A DNA stretch of 64,000 bases from Lachnospiraceae bacterium (GCA_015057025.1 SVFD01000005.1:124001-188000), one strand, 5' to 3'. Counted from the first letter of the stretch, positions 1 through 9,437 are shown. Notes: generated by a model from the sequence alone, not told the origin. Translations and numbers: made by a program.

Positions 1-1
1 G

Positions 2-358
2 GGATACAGCATTAAAAAAGAGATTTGGCTTTTTAAAAACTTCTTTCTTTTATTATGGTATGTCCTTGTTTTAATTGTGGAAATTTTGAAAGCAAATTTT
101 GCAGTCGTAAAATTAATTTTCTCTGTAAAATATCAAATCGAACCGGCATTGGTAACGTTTAAATCTCCCTTAAAAACAGGTTTCGCCAATTTCCTTTTGG
201 CAAATTCCATTACTTTGACTCCGGGAACTATTACTGTATCAGCAGAAAATGGCGAGTTTATGGTGCATTGTCTGGATAAGGATTTGGCAATCGGTATGGA
301 TGAATCGATTTTTGTTCATCTTCTTAAAAAGCTGGAGAAAGGAGTAGACAATGAATAG
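2..358 (+). CDS. mrpE: Mrp/Mnh antiporter subunit E (partial, 5' end outside window)
   Basis: Accessory membrane subunit of an Mrp-type multisubunit cation/proton antiporter. The reading frame is open from base 2, so the gene begins before the window. A GTG at 77 lies inside the conserved MnhE region and is not the start. Visible features are a hydrophobic stretch (LLWYVLVLIVEIL), the MnhE signature around KANFAVVKLIF, and the soluble C-terminal part with TGFANFLLANSITLTPGT. The gene overlaps the next one by 8 bp, as expected for a translationally coupled mrp operon. The E-F-G gene order that follows supports the call. Confidence 0.9.
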   Translation, partial: GYSIKKEIWLFKNFFLLLWYVLVLIVEILKANFAVVKLIFSVKYQIEPALVTFKSPLKTGFANFLLANSITLTPGTITVSAENGEFMVHCLDKDLAIGMDESIFVHLLKKLEKGVDNE

Positions 359-701
359 TGGAATTCCTGCACTGGAAGGTGCATATAATATTTTCTTTTA
401 TATTGTCATCGTGATTCTTGCTTTTATGGCAATCTGCTGTTTTATCCGAGCTGTTGCAGGTCCGAGACTTGCAGACCGTGTTGTTGCGGTTAATATGATT
501 GGCACCATCATCATTGTTATCATTGCTCTTTTATCGGTTATGATTGAAGGCTATCTTGTAGATATTTGTTTAATTTATGCCATGGTAAGCTTTTTGGCAG
601 TAATTGTTTTAACCAAAATATACACCGGTGTTTATAAAAAAGCTCACAAAGATGAGTTGTCTGCGGAAGAGCTGGAAGGTGTGGAAGAGGAGGATGAGTG
701 A
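351..701 (+). CDS. mrpF: Mrp/Mnh antiporter subunit F
   Basis: Small membrane subunit (116 aa) of the Mrp antiporter. Three hydrophobic segments cover most of residues 10-90. The motif AGPRLADRVVAVNMIGT (about residues 36-52) is the family hallmark. The C-terminus is short and acidic. A ribosome site (AAAGGAG) lies just before the ATG. The stop codon overlaps the next start (TGATG). Family knowledge places MrpF in the core membrane domain, needed for complex assembly and cation efflux. Confidence 0.92.
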   Translation: MNSGIPALEGAYNIFFYIVIVILAFMAICCFIRAVAGPRLADRVVAVNMIGTIIIVIIALLSVMIEGYLVDICLIYAMVSFLAVIVLTKIYTGVYKKAHKDELSAEELEGVEEEDE

Positions 702-1069
702 TGGCTGTTTGGGAATGGATTCGATTTATTGGCGGAGCAGCCTTGATTGTTTTGGGCCTGATTATCTTTTTTATAGAAATCTCCGGCGTCTTTCGTTTTA
801 AATATGTGTTAAACAGAATGCATGCGGCGGCTATGGGCGATACTCTTGGTCTTTCTGCCTGCATTGCAGGGCTTATGTTGATGAACGGCTGGAATTTTAC
901 CACCATAAAATTACTATGCGTTATTGCCTTTCTTTGGTTGGCATCTCCGGTATCTTCGCATTTGATTGCCAAGTTGGAGGTTACCACAAGCCCTGATTCC
1001 GACCAATATGAAAAAATTCAGGATTTAAGTACTTTGGCAGAAGAAAGAAGGGAGAATGAAAATGAGTGA
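701..1069 (+). CDS. mrpG: Mrp/Mnh antiporter subunit G
   Basis: Membrane subunit of about 122 aa with three hydrophobic segments. The conserved core RMHAAAMGDTLGLSACIAG corresponds to the MnhG signature (R-x-H-A-x-x-x-x-D-T-L-G). I chose the ATG at 701 rather than the GTG at 698 because it is better spaced from the AGGAGG-like site. Its 3' end overlaps the next gene by 8 bp, keeping the E-F-G order of mrp and mbh operons. Confidence 0.92.
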   Translation: MAVWEWIRFIGGAALIVLGLIIFFIEISGVFRFKYVLNRMHAAAMGDTLGLSACIAGLMLMNGWNFTTIKLLCVIAFLWLASPVSSHLIAKLEVTTSPDSDQYEKIQDLSTLAEERRENENE

Positions 1070-1376
1070 TATTATTATTTTCCTTTTATTAATTTTTCTG
1101 GTGATTTGTGCCATTTCGGTTAGTTTTTCAAAAAATCTGTTGAATTCCGTTATTATTTTTATGTCCTACAGTACGGTTATGGCAATTATATGGATTCTTT
1201 TAGAGTCTCCGGACTTAGCCATTACAGAGGCTGCGGTAGGTGCCGGAATCACCAGTGTATTATTTTTTGTAACTTTAAAGAAAATAAAAATCATTGATGA
1301 AATGGTTGCTAAAAATGGGCCTACACTTCCCGATAGTGAGAATGTGACAGGAAAGGAGGAGTCAACTCATGAGTAA
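1062..1376 (+). CDS. DUF4040/MbhD-like antiporter subunit
   Basis: Membrane protein of about 104 aa, related to the segment near the C-terminus of MrpA and to MbhD of archaeal membrane-bound hydrogenases (DUF4040). Three helices are visible. The motif SPDLAITEAAVGAGITSVLFF (after residue 40) is diagnostic and carries the conserved membrane glutamate. The second ATG (1062) is preferred over 1056 because of its spacing from AAGGGAG. As a separate gene after subunit G it matches the mbh/mbs layout (E-F-G-D) rather than a classical mrpA fusion. Confidence 0.88.
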   Translation: MSDIIIFLLLIFLVICAISVSFSKNLLNSVIIFMSYSTVMAIIWILLESPDLAITEAAVGAGITSVLFFVTLKKIKIIDEMVAKNGPTLPDSENVTGKEESTHE

Positions 1377-2319
1377 ATTGCGTTCGCAAAATGAGTATGA
1401 AAAAACTTCTTCCTTCCGTTTCTGGCAGTGGTTATCGGGTGAGAAAGACCCTTACATTGATCATGTGGAAATGAAGGTACAGGAGGAATTTCACGAACCC
1501 CCAATTCTTGTGAAGAAACGAGAAATTGACCACATTAAACTTCATAACAAAATCTATGATATTGATCACAATAAAGAAATTAAGTTTTTTCAAGGAGTAT
1601 ATCGTGTCAGTGCCGTAGTGCTTTGTGCGGTTATTATAGTTGCTTTGGTGATTTGTGCTTCCTATTTGCCGGAGGCAGGGAATCCTAATAATCCTACTGT
1701 AAATGAAGTAGCGGAACGTTATGTGGAACAAGGTACTGCAGAAACAGGCGTCATTAATACGGTAACAGGTATGATTCTCAATTACCGAGGTTTTGATACC
1801 TTTGGTGAAACCTGTGTACTTTTTATTGCATCCAGCTGTGTTATGATTCTTCTTATGGTCAGTGAAGAGAAACTGAAGCATTTGCCCAAGAATCTTGAAC
1901 CTACGAATGATAAAATACTTCAGTATGTGGCAAGAATTATTGTGCCGGTACTTATGATTTTTGGCTTTTATGTTATTGTGAACGGACATTTATCTCCCGG
2001 TGGCGGTTTTTCCGGTGGTGCAATTATAGGATCCGGCTTGATTCTTTACAGCAGCGCATTCGGAGCTGAGGAAATTCGTAAGTTCTTTAATGAAAAAGTA
2101 TATAAAAGCATTAAAATTACAGCTTTGATTTTGTACGGATGCATAATGACCTATTATTTTTATACCGGTGCAAACGGTATTCCTAATATTTTCCCGTTAG
2201 GAACGCCGGGCAATATTTTAAGTGCGGGTATGATTTTCTTTATTAATCTTTTTGTCGGTTCGGAAGTTGCCTGTACGGTATATTCATTCTATGCTTTATT
2301 TAAGCGCGGAGGATTATAA
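1369..2319 (+). CDS. mrpB: MbhE-MnhB fusion antiporter subunit
   Basis: Protein of 316 aa in three parts: a hydrophilic N-terminal extension of about 75 residues (probably cytoplasmic), an MbhE-like part with two hydrophobic segments and the motif NYRGFDTFGETCVLF, and an MnhB domain with the signature GHLSPGGGFSGGAIIG (about residues 205-220). In archaeal mbh operons the MbhE and MbhF parts are separate genes, so here they are fused. A strong GGAGGAG site precedes the ATG, which overlaps the upstream gene by 8 bp. The long soluble N-terminal extension is unusual for the family; its role is unknown. Confidence 0.88.
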   Translation: MSKLRSQNEYEKTSSFRFWQWLSGEKDPYIDHVEMKVQEEFHEPPILVKKREIDHIKLHNKIYDIDHNKEIKFFQGVYRVSAVVLCAVIIVALVICASYLPEAGNPNNPTVNEVAERYVEQGTAETGVINTVTGMILNYRGFDTFGETCVLFIASSCVMILLMVSEEKLKHLPKNLEPTNDKILQYVARIIVPVLMIFGFYVIVNGHLSPGGGFSGGAIIGSGLILYSSAFGAEEIRKFFNEKVYKSIKITALILYGCIMTYYFYTGANGIPNIFPLGTPGNILSAGMIFFINLFVGSEVACTVYSFYALFKRGGL

Positions 2320-2320
2320 A

Positions 2321-2695
2321 ATGGGACCTAATTTTATAGCAAATTATGGAGAAGTAATAGCTATGATTATTTTTGGTATTGGCTTTACTAACCTGCTTCT
2401 TCAGAAAAATATGATTAAAAAAATTATCGGCTTGAACATAATGGATACGGCGATTTACCTTTTTCTTGCACAAAAAGGATATATTGACGGAAGAGTAGCG
2501 CCCATTATTGCCAATGGAGTAACAGAGGCAGAGAATTATATTAATCCGATTCCCAGTGGTCTGGTGCTAACCGGTATTGTTGTATCAGTATCTGTTACAG
2601 CATTAATGCTGTCTTTGACGATTCGTATGTATCAAAGATATCATACCCTTGATTTGGATGAGGTATCTACGCAGCTTCGTAAGGAGGGCTTGTAA
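2321..2695 (+). CDS. mrpC: Mrp/Mnh antiporter subunit C (NuoK-like)
   Basis: Membrane protein of 124 aa with three helices, homologous to NuoK of complex I. The motif GLNIMDTAIYLFLAQKG and the later GLVLTGIVVSVSVTALMLSL are typical of MnhC. Translation is placed at the ATG 2321, directly after GCGGAGGA and just after the upstream stop. A longer in-frame version would run into the preceding gene. One base separates its stop from the next ATG. Confidence 0.92.
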   Translation: MGPNFIANYGEVIAMIIFGIGFTNLLLQKNMIKKIIGLNIMDTAIYLFLAQKGYIDGRVAPIIANGVTEAENYINPIPSGLVLTGIVVSVSVTALMLSLTIRMYQRYHTLDLDEVSTQLRKEGL

Positions 2696-2696
2696 A

Positions 2697-4187
2697 ATGG
2701 ATTTTATTTGTAATTTTCCGGCCTTCTCCATAGTACTCTCCATTATGGCAGCCATTATTTCCTCAGCCCTGAAAGGCAAATGGGCAAAATGGCTTAATTT
2801 GGTTGTTTTGTTTATTGTAATGGGATTATCAGTATGTGTATTGGGTTATACCATCGGGAATGGTGACTTTTTCGTTTATACAATGGGTAAGTTTCCTGCT
2901 CCCTGGGGTAATGAAATCCGTGCCGGCGTTCTGGAAGGCTTAATGGCTACGTTCTTCTGCATTATAATGATTTTGTCCCTTTTGGGTGGCAGAAAACATT
3001 TTTATGAGGATGTGGAAGAAAGCAGGCATAATTTGTATTTTATTATGACAAATCTTTTGCTTAGCTCACTTCTTGCCATGGTTTATACCAATGACTTATT
3101 TACTGCCTATGTTTTTGTAGAAATTAACACAATTGCAGCTTGTGGTCTCATTATGGTTATTCAGAACGGTCGAACGATAGAAGCTGCAATCCGTTACATG
3201 ATTATGAGCCTTTTGGGTTCCGGTTTGTTTTTAATCGGTATTTGTATTTTATATGATTTAACCGGACATCTGTTGATGAGTAACATTCAGGAGTCGGTAA
3301 CCGCCCTTGTTGCAAACGGTGAATATCAGATTCCGCTTGTAATGGCAATTGCCCTGCTTTGTGTAGGTCTTGCCATTAAAAGTGCTTTGTATCCTTTTCA
3401 TTCATGGCTTCCTGATGCATATGGATATTCTACTATTTCGTCTGCTGCCATGTTGTCCAGTCTTGTATCAAAGGGATACATATTTTTAGTTATAAAAATT
3501 ATTTACAGAGTCATTGGATTTGACGTTTTTGTAGATAGTAAAATTATTAATATCCTCTTTGTTTTCGGTGTTTTGGGTATGATTGTAGGCTCTTTGGATG
3601 CAATTCGTGAAAACGATATTATGCGTATGATTGCCTTTTCGTCCGTTGCCCAGATTGGATATATTTATATGGGATTTGGTCTGGGAAGCGAGGCCGGTAT
3701 GGTAGCATCGGTCTTCCATATTTTTTCCCATGCAGCAACCAAGGCGTTGTTGTTTATTTCAGCCATGGGACTTCGTGATGCTTCCGGAGGCAGCAAAGCT
3801 TTTATTGACTTAACGGGAGCCGGACGGCGTAATGTAATTGCCGGCATCGGTTTTACCATCGGCGGTCTGTCCATGGTAGGTATTCCTACATTTTCCGGAT
3901 TTGTAAGTAAGCTTCTATTCAGTCAGGCGGCAATTCAGGCAGACAGTAAAATGTTAATTACCTTGATTGCGTTGGCAATCAGTACAATTTTAAATGCAAT
4001 TTATTTTATGAAGACCGTTATCCGTATTTATTCACCGGTAGAGAATGAACAGCCCATTTCTCTTAAAATCAAGAATCCGGTTTATGTTGTATCCATTGTA
4101 TTTTTTGTAATATTAAATGTTGTTTTGGGCATGTGGTCTACCACTATCGTAAGTCTAATTGAAAGCGGACTTGGAATGTTCCGATAA
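2697..4187 (+). CDS. mrpD: NuoN/MrpD-like antiporter subunit 1
   Basis: Polytopic membrane protein (496 aa, about 14 predicted helices) of the NuoL/M/N-MrpD family (proton_antipo_M). It retains the TM5 glutamate (near residue 142, FVEINTIAACG) and the TM7 lysine (near residue 228, AIKSALYPFHSWLPDAYG) needed for ion translocation in the family. The start is the ATG at 2697, after AAGGAGGG at the end of mrpC. It is first of four consecutive antiporter-like genes and, by position (after the MnhC-like gene), equals MbhH. Confidence 0.9.
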   Translation: MDFICNFPAFSIVLSIMAAIISSALKGKWAKWLNLVVLFIVMGLSVCVLGYTIGNGDFFVYTMGKFPAPWGNEIRAGVLEGLMATFFCIIMILSLLGGRKHFYEDVEESRHNLYFIMTNLLLSSLLAMVYTNDLFTAYVFVEINTIAACGLIMVIQNGRTIEAAIRYMIMSLLGSGLFLIGICILYDLTGHLLMSNIQESVTALVANGEYQIPLVMAIALLCVGLAIKSALYPFHSWLPDAYGYSTISSAAMLSSLVSKGYIFLVIKIIYRVIGFDVFVDSKIINILFVFGVLGMIVGSLDAIRENDIMRMIAFSSVAQIGYIYMGFGLGSEAGMVASVFHIFSHAATKALLFISAMGLRDASGGSKAFIDLTGAGRRNVIAGIGFTIGGLSMVGIPTFSGFVSKLLFSQAAIQADSKMLITLIALAISTILNAIYFMKTVIRIYSPVENEQPISLKIKNPVYVVSIVFFVILNVVLGMWSTTIVSLIESGLGMFR

Positions 4188-4199
4188 AAGGAGAAAAAA

Positions 4200-5696
4200 A
4201 TGAATTATCTGATTTTGTTACCGATACTGATACCTGTAATCGGGGCATTAATTATTTTTCTTATACCAAATAAATTATTACAGGCAAAAGAAGGTGCCAA
4301 AAGACCGTATATTAAGATACACAGTCTGTTTGCCGTATGGATGCTTTTATCTGCAGCGGCAAGTGTCTATGTATTAGTTAGCGGTATAGCGTCAAAACCG
4401 GTGGAATTTTTTACATTGTTGGATAATATACCGGTTATGTTGTGCGCAGATAAGTTGGGTATTATATTTGCATGGGTGTCTACGATTGCTTTTGTCTGTG
4501 CCGGTGCATTTTCTTTCCGTTATATGAAGGGAGAAAAGAATTATTACGGATTTTTCCTGATGACCTATGGTGTGTTGCAGGGGCTGGATTTTGCAGGAAA
4601 TCTGGTGACGATGTATCTGTTCTTTGAAATGGTTACTTTAATGTCTTTTCCTTTGGTAATGCAGACAAAAACCAAAGAGTCTATTATGGCAGCGCTTAAG
4701 TATATCTTTTATTCTTTGGCGGGTGCATATATGGGCTTGTTTGCCATTTACTTTTTGTATCAGAACACAATTACCCTGACATTTACTCCCGGGGGATGCC
4801 TTGATATGGAAAAGGTGCAGACACACCCTACGCTGATTTTTGTAGCAGTTATGGCGGCAATTATAGGATTTGGTGTAAAAGCCGGAATGTTTCCCATGCA
4901 TGCATGGCTTCCTACTGCGCATCCCGTTGCTCCGGCACCGGCTTCCGGTGTTTTGTCCGGTGTAATTGTAAAAGCCGGTGTGCTTGCTTTAATCCGAGTA
5001 ATTTACTATATTGTAGGACCCGATTTTCTACGGGGAACCTGGGTACAGACAGTATGGATTATACTGGCATTAATTACCGTATTTATGGGCTCTCTTCTTG
5101 CGTACAGGGAAAAAGTCTTAAAAAAGAGACTTGCTTATTCTACGGTTAGTCAGATTTCCTATATTTTATTAGGTTTGGCAGTATTTGAACCTACAGCACT
5201 AACCGGTTCATTATTGCATGTTGTTTTCCATGCTTTTATTAAAACAGCCCTTTTCCTTTGTGCCGGTGCATTTATTCATGAAACCGGTAAGGAGAGAGTG
5301 GATGAATTAACAGGTATCGGTAAAAAGATGCCGATTACCACCATGTGCTTTACTGTAGCATCATTAGGACTTATCGGTATTCCGCCTACCGGCGGCTTCA
5401 TCAGCAAGTGGTATCTTGCTACAGGGGCGTTATCTGCAGATATAGGGGCGTTTGGTTATCTGATACCGGCGATTTTATTGGCAAGTGCCCTACTTACGGC
5501 AGGCTATTTGCTTCCCATCACCATAAAAGGATTTTTTCCGGGAGCAGACTTTGACTATACCAATAATCCTAAGAAGGAAGCTTCTGCATGGATGTGGATG
5601 CCCATATTGATATTAACGGCTTTAAGCTTTATCGGCGGTGTTTTTCCGGACTTGTTTGCGGATTTTATTCTCTGGATTCAGGCGCTGGTATTTTAA
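4200..5696 (+). CDS. MrpD/NuoM-like antiporter subunit 2
   Basis: Second antiporter-like subunit, 498 aa. The conserved E in LFFEMVTLMSFPLVM is near residue 143 and the K in GFGVKAGMFPMHAWLPTAHP is near residue 227. The loop HPVAPAPASGVLSG is closer to MrpA/MrpD and NuoM than to the preceding paralogue. The ribosome site AAAGGAG sits just upstream of the ATG. It probably forms one of several parallel ion channels in the complex. Whether it moves protons or sodium cannot be told from sequence. Confidence 0.9.
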   Translation: MNYLILLPILIPVIGALIIFLIPNKLLQAKEGAKRPYIKIHSLFAVWMLLSAAASVYVLVSGIASKPVEFFTLLDNIPVMLCADKLGIIFAWVSTIAFVCAGAFSFRYMKGEKNYYGFFLMTYGVLQGLDFAGNLVTMYLFFEMVTLMSFPLVMQTKTKESIMAALKYIFYSLAGAYMGLFAIYFLYQNTITLTFTPGGCLDMEKVQTHPTLIFVAVMAAIIGFGVKAGMFPMHAWLPTAHPVAPAPASGVLSGVIVKAGVLALIRVIYYIVGPDFLRGTWVQTVWIILALITVFMGSLLAYREKVLKKRLAYSTVSQISYILLGLAVFEPTALTGSLLHVVFHAFIKTALFLCAGAFIHETGKERVDELTGIGKKMPITTMCFTVASLGLIGIPPTGGFISKWYLATGALSADIGAFGYLIPAILLASALLTAGYLLPITIKGFFPGADFDYTNNPKKEASAWMWMPILILTALSFIGGVFPDLFADFILWIQALVF

Positions 5697-5711
5697 GAAG
5701 GGAGAGAGAAG

Positions 5712-7187
5712 ATGCCATCATATATTTTACCAATAGCAATAATACTTCCGGTAATCGGCGGTGCGCTGGTTCCTCTTTTACCCTTTAAAAAGAACCGATT
5801 TATGCACATATATGTGGAAGCAGTTGTTATTTTAACAAGTATTTTAGTATTTTGTATTTTATGGAATCCCCCTACGGAAACCATGAATTTAATCCACTTT
5901 TTCGGGGATTTGAGTATTTCATTTAAATTAGACGGACTGGGCAGTGTGTTTACTGCCATGGTTGCTTTTCTTTGGCCCCTGGCAACTCTATATTCTTTTG
6001 AGTATATGAAGCATGAGGGTAAAGAGAAATCATTCTTTATGTTTTATACCATGACCTATGGCGTGACTCTTGGTATTTCAATGGCGGCTAATGTATTAAC
6101 CATGTATGGATTTTACGAGATGTTGACTTTAGTTACATTTCCGTTGGTAATGCATAATGGTTCCAGAGAAGCAATTCTTGCCAGCCGTAAATATCTGTAT
6201 TATTCCATTGGTGGTGCGGCATTTGCTTTTATCGGGATGATTTTCGTGATTACCTACGGAATCACTCCGGATTTTGCATATGGTGGTGTCCTGGATTTGG
6301 TAGCCATCGGCAACCGTGAAAATATTTTATTGTTGGTTTATGTATTGGCTTTTATGGGTTTTGGTGTTAAGGCAGCAATTTTCCCGTTAAGCTCCTGGCT
6401 ACCTCAGGCCGGTGTGGCACCTACACCGGTAACAGCCTTGCTACATGCGGTAGCTGTAGTAAAGGCAGGTGCTTTTGCAACCATGCGATTAACCTATTAT
6501 ATGTTCGGTCCCGACTTCCTGAAGGGAAGCTGGGCACAGTATGTCATAATGGGCTTTGTAGTATTTACCATTGTTTACGGTTGCTCTATGGCAGTAAAAG
6601 AGACTCACTTAAAAAGAAGACTGGCATATTCAACTGTCAGTAATCTGTCCTATATTTTATTTGGTGTAGTATTAATGTCTCCGCTGGGACTGGTTGGTGC
6701 ACTGAGCCATATGGTATTTCATGCGTTCATGAAGATTTTATCCTTCTTATGCGCCGGTGCCGTAATTGTCCAAAGCGGTAAGACATTTGTACATCAGTTA
6801 AACGGTCTTGGCAAAAAGATGCCGCAGATTTTCACTTTATTTACGTTGTCGGCACTGGCACTTATGGGTGTTCCCGGGTTGTGCGGATTTGTAAGTAAAT
6901 GGAATTTGACAAAGGCAGCAGTGGATAGCGGTAATAGTTTGGCTTATATCGGAATAGCGGCATTGTTGATTTCCGCACTATTGACGGGTATCTATATGAT
7001 GACGATTGTGATACGTGCATTTATCCATGAGCCCGAAGAAAATGATAAGGAATATGAAAAAGCCAAGGACCCCGGTTGGAAGATGATGATTCCTCTTTAT
7101 ATATTTGCAGTTGCTTGTGTATTGTTTGGTCTGTATTCCGGACCGGTTGTGGAATATTTTGCTAAAATAGCCGGAGGGTTAATATGA
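5712..7187 (+). CDS. MrpD/NuoM-like antiporter subunit 3
   Basis: Third antiporter-like subunit, 491 aa, clearly paralogous to the previous gene (shared FPLVM after the TM5 glutamate, and LKRRLAYSTVS). The TM5 glutamate is near residue 136 (GFYEMLTLVTFP) and the TM7 lysine near 220 (GFGVKAAIFPLSSWLPQAG). The HPVAPAPAS loop is changed to GVAPTPVTALLHAV. This suggests local duplication followed by divergence. Its end overlaps the next gene by ATGA. Confidence 0.9.
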   Translation: MPSYILPIAIILPVIGGALVPLLPFKKNRFMHIYVEAVVILTSILVFCILWNPPTETMNLIHFFGDLSISFKLDGLGSVFTAMVAFLWPLATLYSFEYMKHEGKEKSFFMFYTMTYGVTLGISMAANVLTMYGFYEMLTLVTFPLVMHNGSREAILASRKYLYYSIGGAAFAFIGMIFVITYGITPDFAYGGVLDLVAIGNRENILLLVYVLAFMGFGVKAAIFPLSSWLPQAGVAPTPVTALLHAVAVVKAGAFATMRLTYYMFGPDFLKGSWAQYVIMGFVVFTIVYGCSMAVKETHLKRRLAYSTVSNLSYILFGVVLMSPLGLVGALSHMVFHAFMKILSFLCAGAVIVQSGKTFVHQLNGLGKKMPQIFTLFTLSALALMGVPGLCGFVSKWNLTKAAVDSGNSLAYIGIAALLISALLTGIYMMTIVIRAFIHEPEENDKEYEKAKDPGWKMMIPLYIFAVACVLFGLYSGPVVEYFAKIAGGLI

Positions 7188-9325
7188 TAAGTAATGTTTG
7201 GATAGCGGTTTTGGTTTTTTATCCCATGGTTGGTGCACTAATTTCCTATCTTGTAGGTAAAAAGTCTAAAACAGCGCGAAATATGGTTGCTAATTTTATA
7301 ACGATAAGCGAATTTGCATTAACGGTTTATGTGGTTATTTCACAGTATGCATCAGTGATTCCTATGGTCGGGGAAGAGGTTATCTCTTCCGGTCGGGGAG
7401 CTTTAGCCGTAGGAACGTATATGAATGCAGAACTTACAATTCCTGAGGTATGTGGTCTGGGAATTCATTTCGTACTGGACGGATTCCGCAGTGTGTATGC
7501 GTTAGTTGTAGCCTTTATGTGGATGATGGTAACGTTGCTTTGCCCTGAGTATTTTCGTAAGTATAGAAACCGGAATCGGTTTTATGCGTTTTTGTTGATG
7601 ACTCTGGGGGCTACAATGGGAGTATTTTTGTCCGCAGATTTCTATACTACATTTATATTCTTTGAAATTATGTCCTTTACCTCCTATGTGTGGGTTGCCC
7701 ACGAAGAGAAAAAGGAAGCTATGCGGGCAGCCGAAACATATTTAGGCATTTCTGTTATCGGCGGTATGGTAATGCTGATGGGTATATTCATGCTGTGGAA
7801 CAGTTTGGGAACCCTGACCTTTTCTGAAATCGGCATCGCTGTAAAAGTATTGCAGGGATATGGTGGCAGATTAACCGGAGAAATGATTGCGGCAGGAATT
7901 TGCATTCTTTTTGGTTTTGCCGTAAAAGCAGGTGCTTTTCCCGTGCATATATGGCTACCAAAGGCTCATCCGGTAGCTCCGGCTCCGGCTTCGGCATTAT
8001 TATCCGGAGTACTTACCAAAACAGGTATTTTCGGCATTATTGCTGTAACATTGCAATTGTTTCAGAATACGGAATGGTTTGGTTATATGCTTATGGTAAT
8101 TGCGGTTCTTACCATGTTAATAGGAGCCCTTCTTGCCCTTTTCTCCATAGATTTAAAGAGAGTTTTGGCTTGTTCTTCACTTTCACAGATTGGTTTTATT
8201 CTGACGGGACTTGCAACAGTGGCAATTTCCGGTGGTGAGAATATTTTGGCCGCAAGAGGAACTTTTATCTACATGGTAAATCATTCGCTGTTAAAGCTTG
8301 TACTTTTCATGGCGGCCGGTGTAATTTACATGAACACGCATAAGCTTAATCTAAACGAAATCCGAGGATTCGGTCGTAAAAAACCTCTTTTACACATTGC
8401 GTTTCTTTTGGGTGTACTTGGTATTTCCGGCATACCGTTTTTCAACGGATATGTAGGTAAAACTTTGATTCATGAAGGTATTCTTGAGGTAAGTAACATT
8501 CCCGGATATGTAGAGGTTCTTTTCCTTCTTGCCGGAGGATGTACATTAGCCTACATGTTAAAATTGTATATCTGTATTTTTATTGAGAAGAACAATAATG
8601 CCGAAAAGCAGGCAGAATTTGACGGGAAAAAGAAGTATATGAATTTTGGCAGCGGATTTGCCATTATGGGAAGTGCGGCTATGATTCCTTTCATCGGTGT
8701 GGTTCCGAATATAATAGCTGATAAGATTATGGATTTAGGACAGAGTTTTTTTGGTGTTGGTATTTTGGACCATGGAGTACATTATTTTGCGTTCCACAAC
8801 ATGAAAGGTTCTTTGGTTTCCATAGCTATTGGTGCAATTTTGTATTATGCACTTGTCCGCGTATGTCTTACAGAGAAAGACAAAGAAGGTCAGCTCGTAT
8901 ACGCAGACTACTGGCCTAAGTGGATGGATTTGGAGAATATGATTTACAGACCTGTTTTTATACGGTTTATTCCTTTTATTTGTGGTGTGATTTGCAGAGT
9001 GCTTGACAGTTTAGTGGATTTCTTTGTGGTACTGCTACGAAAGACGGTTTACAGAGACAGTGCTCTGCCCCACGAGTTGACGGAGGGTAATCCTATTACA
9101 CATGTAGCAGCCCTTATTGCAGATAAGGTTATTTGGGTTTTAAATAAAACATTCTTTAAGAAAAAGCCTATTCGTAAATCTTTTGAGCATATTTTTGCAG
9201 TACGTTGGGAAGAGCAGGCAGAAAATAACCAGATTATTGGTCGAAGTTTATCTTATGGCTTGATTTTGTTCTGTTTAGGTTTGGTACTTACTATTATTTA
9301 CTTAATGTGGGTAATTTTAAAATAA
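7184..9325 (+). CDS. NuoL/MrpA-like large antiporter subunit 4
   Basis: Largest subunit, 713 aa. An antiporter core covers about residues 1-500, with glutamate near 161 (FFEIMSFTSYVWVA) and lysine near 248 (GFAVKAGAFPVHIWLPKAHP). A C-terminal extension follows with more helices and a soluble linker, similar in plan to NuoL, HyfB and MrpA N-terminal subunits with a lateral-helix region. The MrpA C-terminal MbhD/MbhE-type parts are not attached; they are separate genes upstream. This is the last gene of the operon. A rho-independent terminator follows within 20 bp, so no hydrogenase modules lie downstream. Confidence 0.88.
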   Translation: MISNVWIAVLVFYPMVGALISYLVGKKSKTARNMVANFITISEFALTVYVVISQYASVIPMVGEEVISSGRGALAVGTYMNAELTIPEVCGLGIHFVLDGFRSVYALVVAFMWMMVTLLCPEYFRKYRNRNRFYAFLLMTLGATMGVFLSADFYTTFIFFEIMSFTSYVWVAHEEKKEAMRAAETYLGISVIGGMVMLMGIFMLWNSLGTLTFSEIGIAVKVLQGYGGRLTGEMIAAGICILFGFAVKAGAFPVHIWLPKAHPVAPAPASALLSGVLTKTGIFGIIAVTLQLFQNTEWFGYMLMVIAVLTMLIGALLALFSIDLKRVLACSSLSQIGFILTGLATVAISGGENILAARGTFIYMVNHSLLKLVLFMAAGVIYMNTHKLNLNEIRGFGRKKPLLHIAFLLGVLGISGIPFFNGYVGKTLIHEGILEVSNIPGYVEVLFLLAGGCTLAYMLKLYICIFIEKNNNAEKQAEFDGKKKYMNFGSGFAIMGSAAMIPFIGVVPNIIADKIMDLGQSFFGVGILDHGVHYFAFHNMKGSLVSIAIGAILYYALVRVCLTEKDKEGQLVYADYWPKWMDLENMIYRPVFIRFIPFICGVICRVLDSLVDFFVVLLRKTVYRDSALPHELTEGNPITHVAALIADKVIWVLNKTFFKKKPIRKSFEHIFAVRWEEQAENNQIIGRSLSYGLILFCLGLVLTIIYLMWVILK

Positions 9326-9340
9326 AAATATTTTGGATAG

Positions 9341-9379
9341 AATATCCTCTTTACCAATGGGTAAGGAGGATATTTTTAT
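9341..9379 (+). terminator. Rho-independent terminator of the antiporter operon
   Basis: A 15-bp stem (9341-9355 paired with 9360-9374, one G-U pair, loop AATG) is followed by TTTTATC. It sits 16 bp after the stop of the last antiporter gene and ends the operon. Confidence 0.9.
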
Positions 9380-9437
9380 CTTGTTTGTAGCTTTTTGGCA
9401 TTTTGATTTGTATATAAAGTGAAAGGGTGGTGATAAG

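Noticed and set aside
77-358. A GTG-started version of the MrpE gene
   Set aside because: The frame continues to base 2 with conserved MnhE sequence, so the gene starts before the window.
2-9325. Respiratory complex I (nuo) operon
   Set aside because: MnhE, MnhF, MnhG and MnhB are present and no NuoB/C/D/I or F/G subunits are seen; this is an Mrp/Mbh-type antiporter module.
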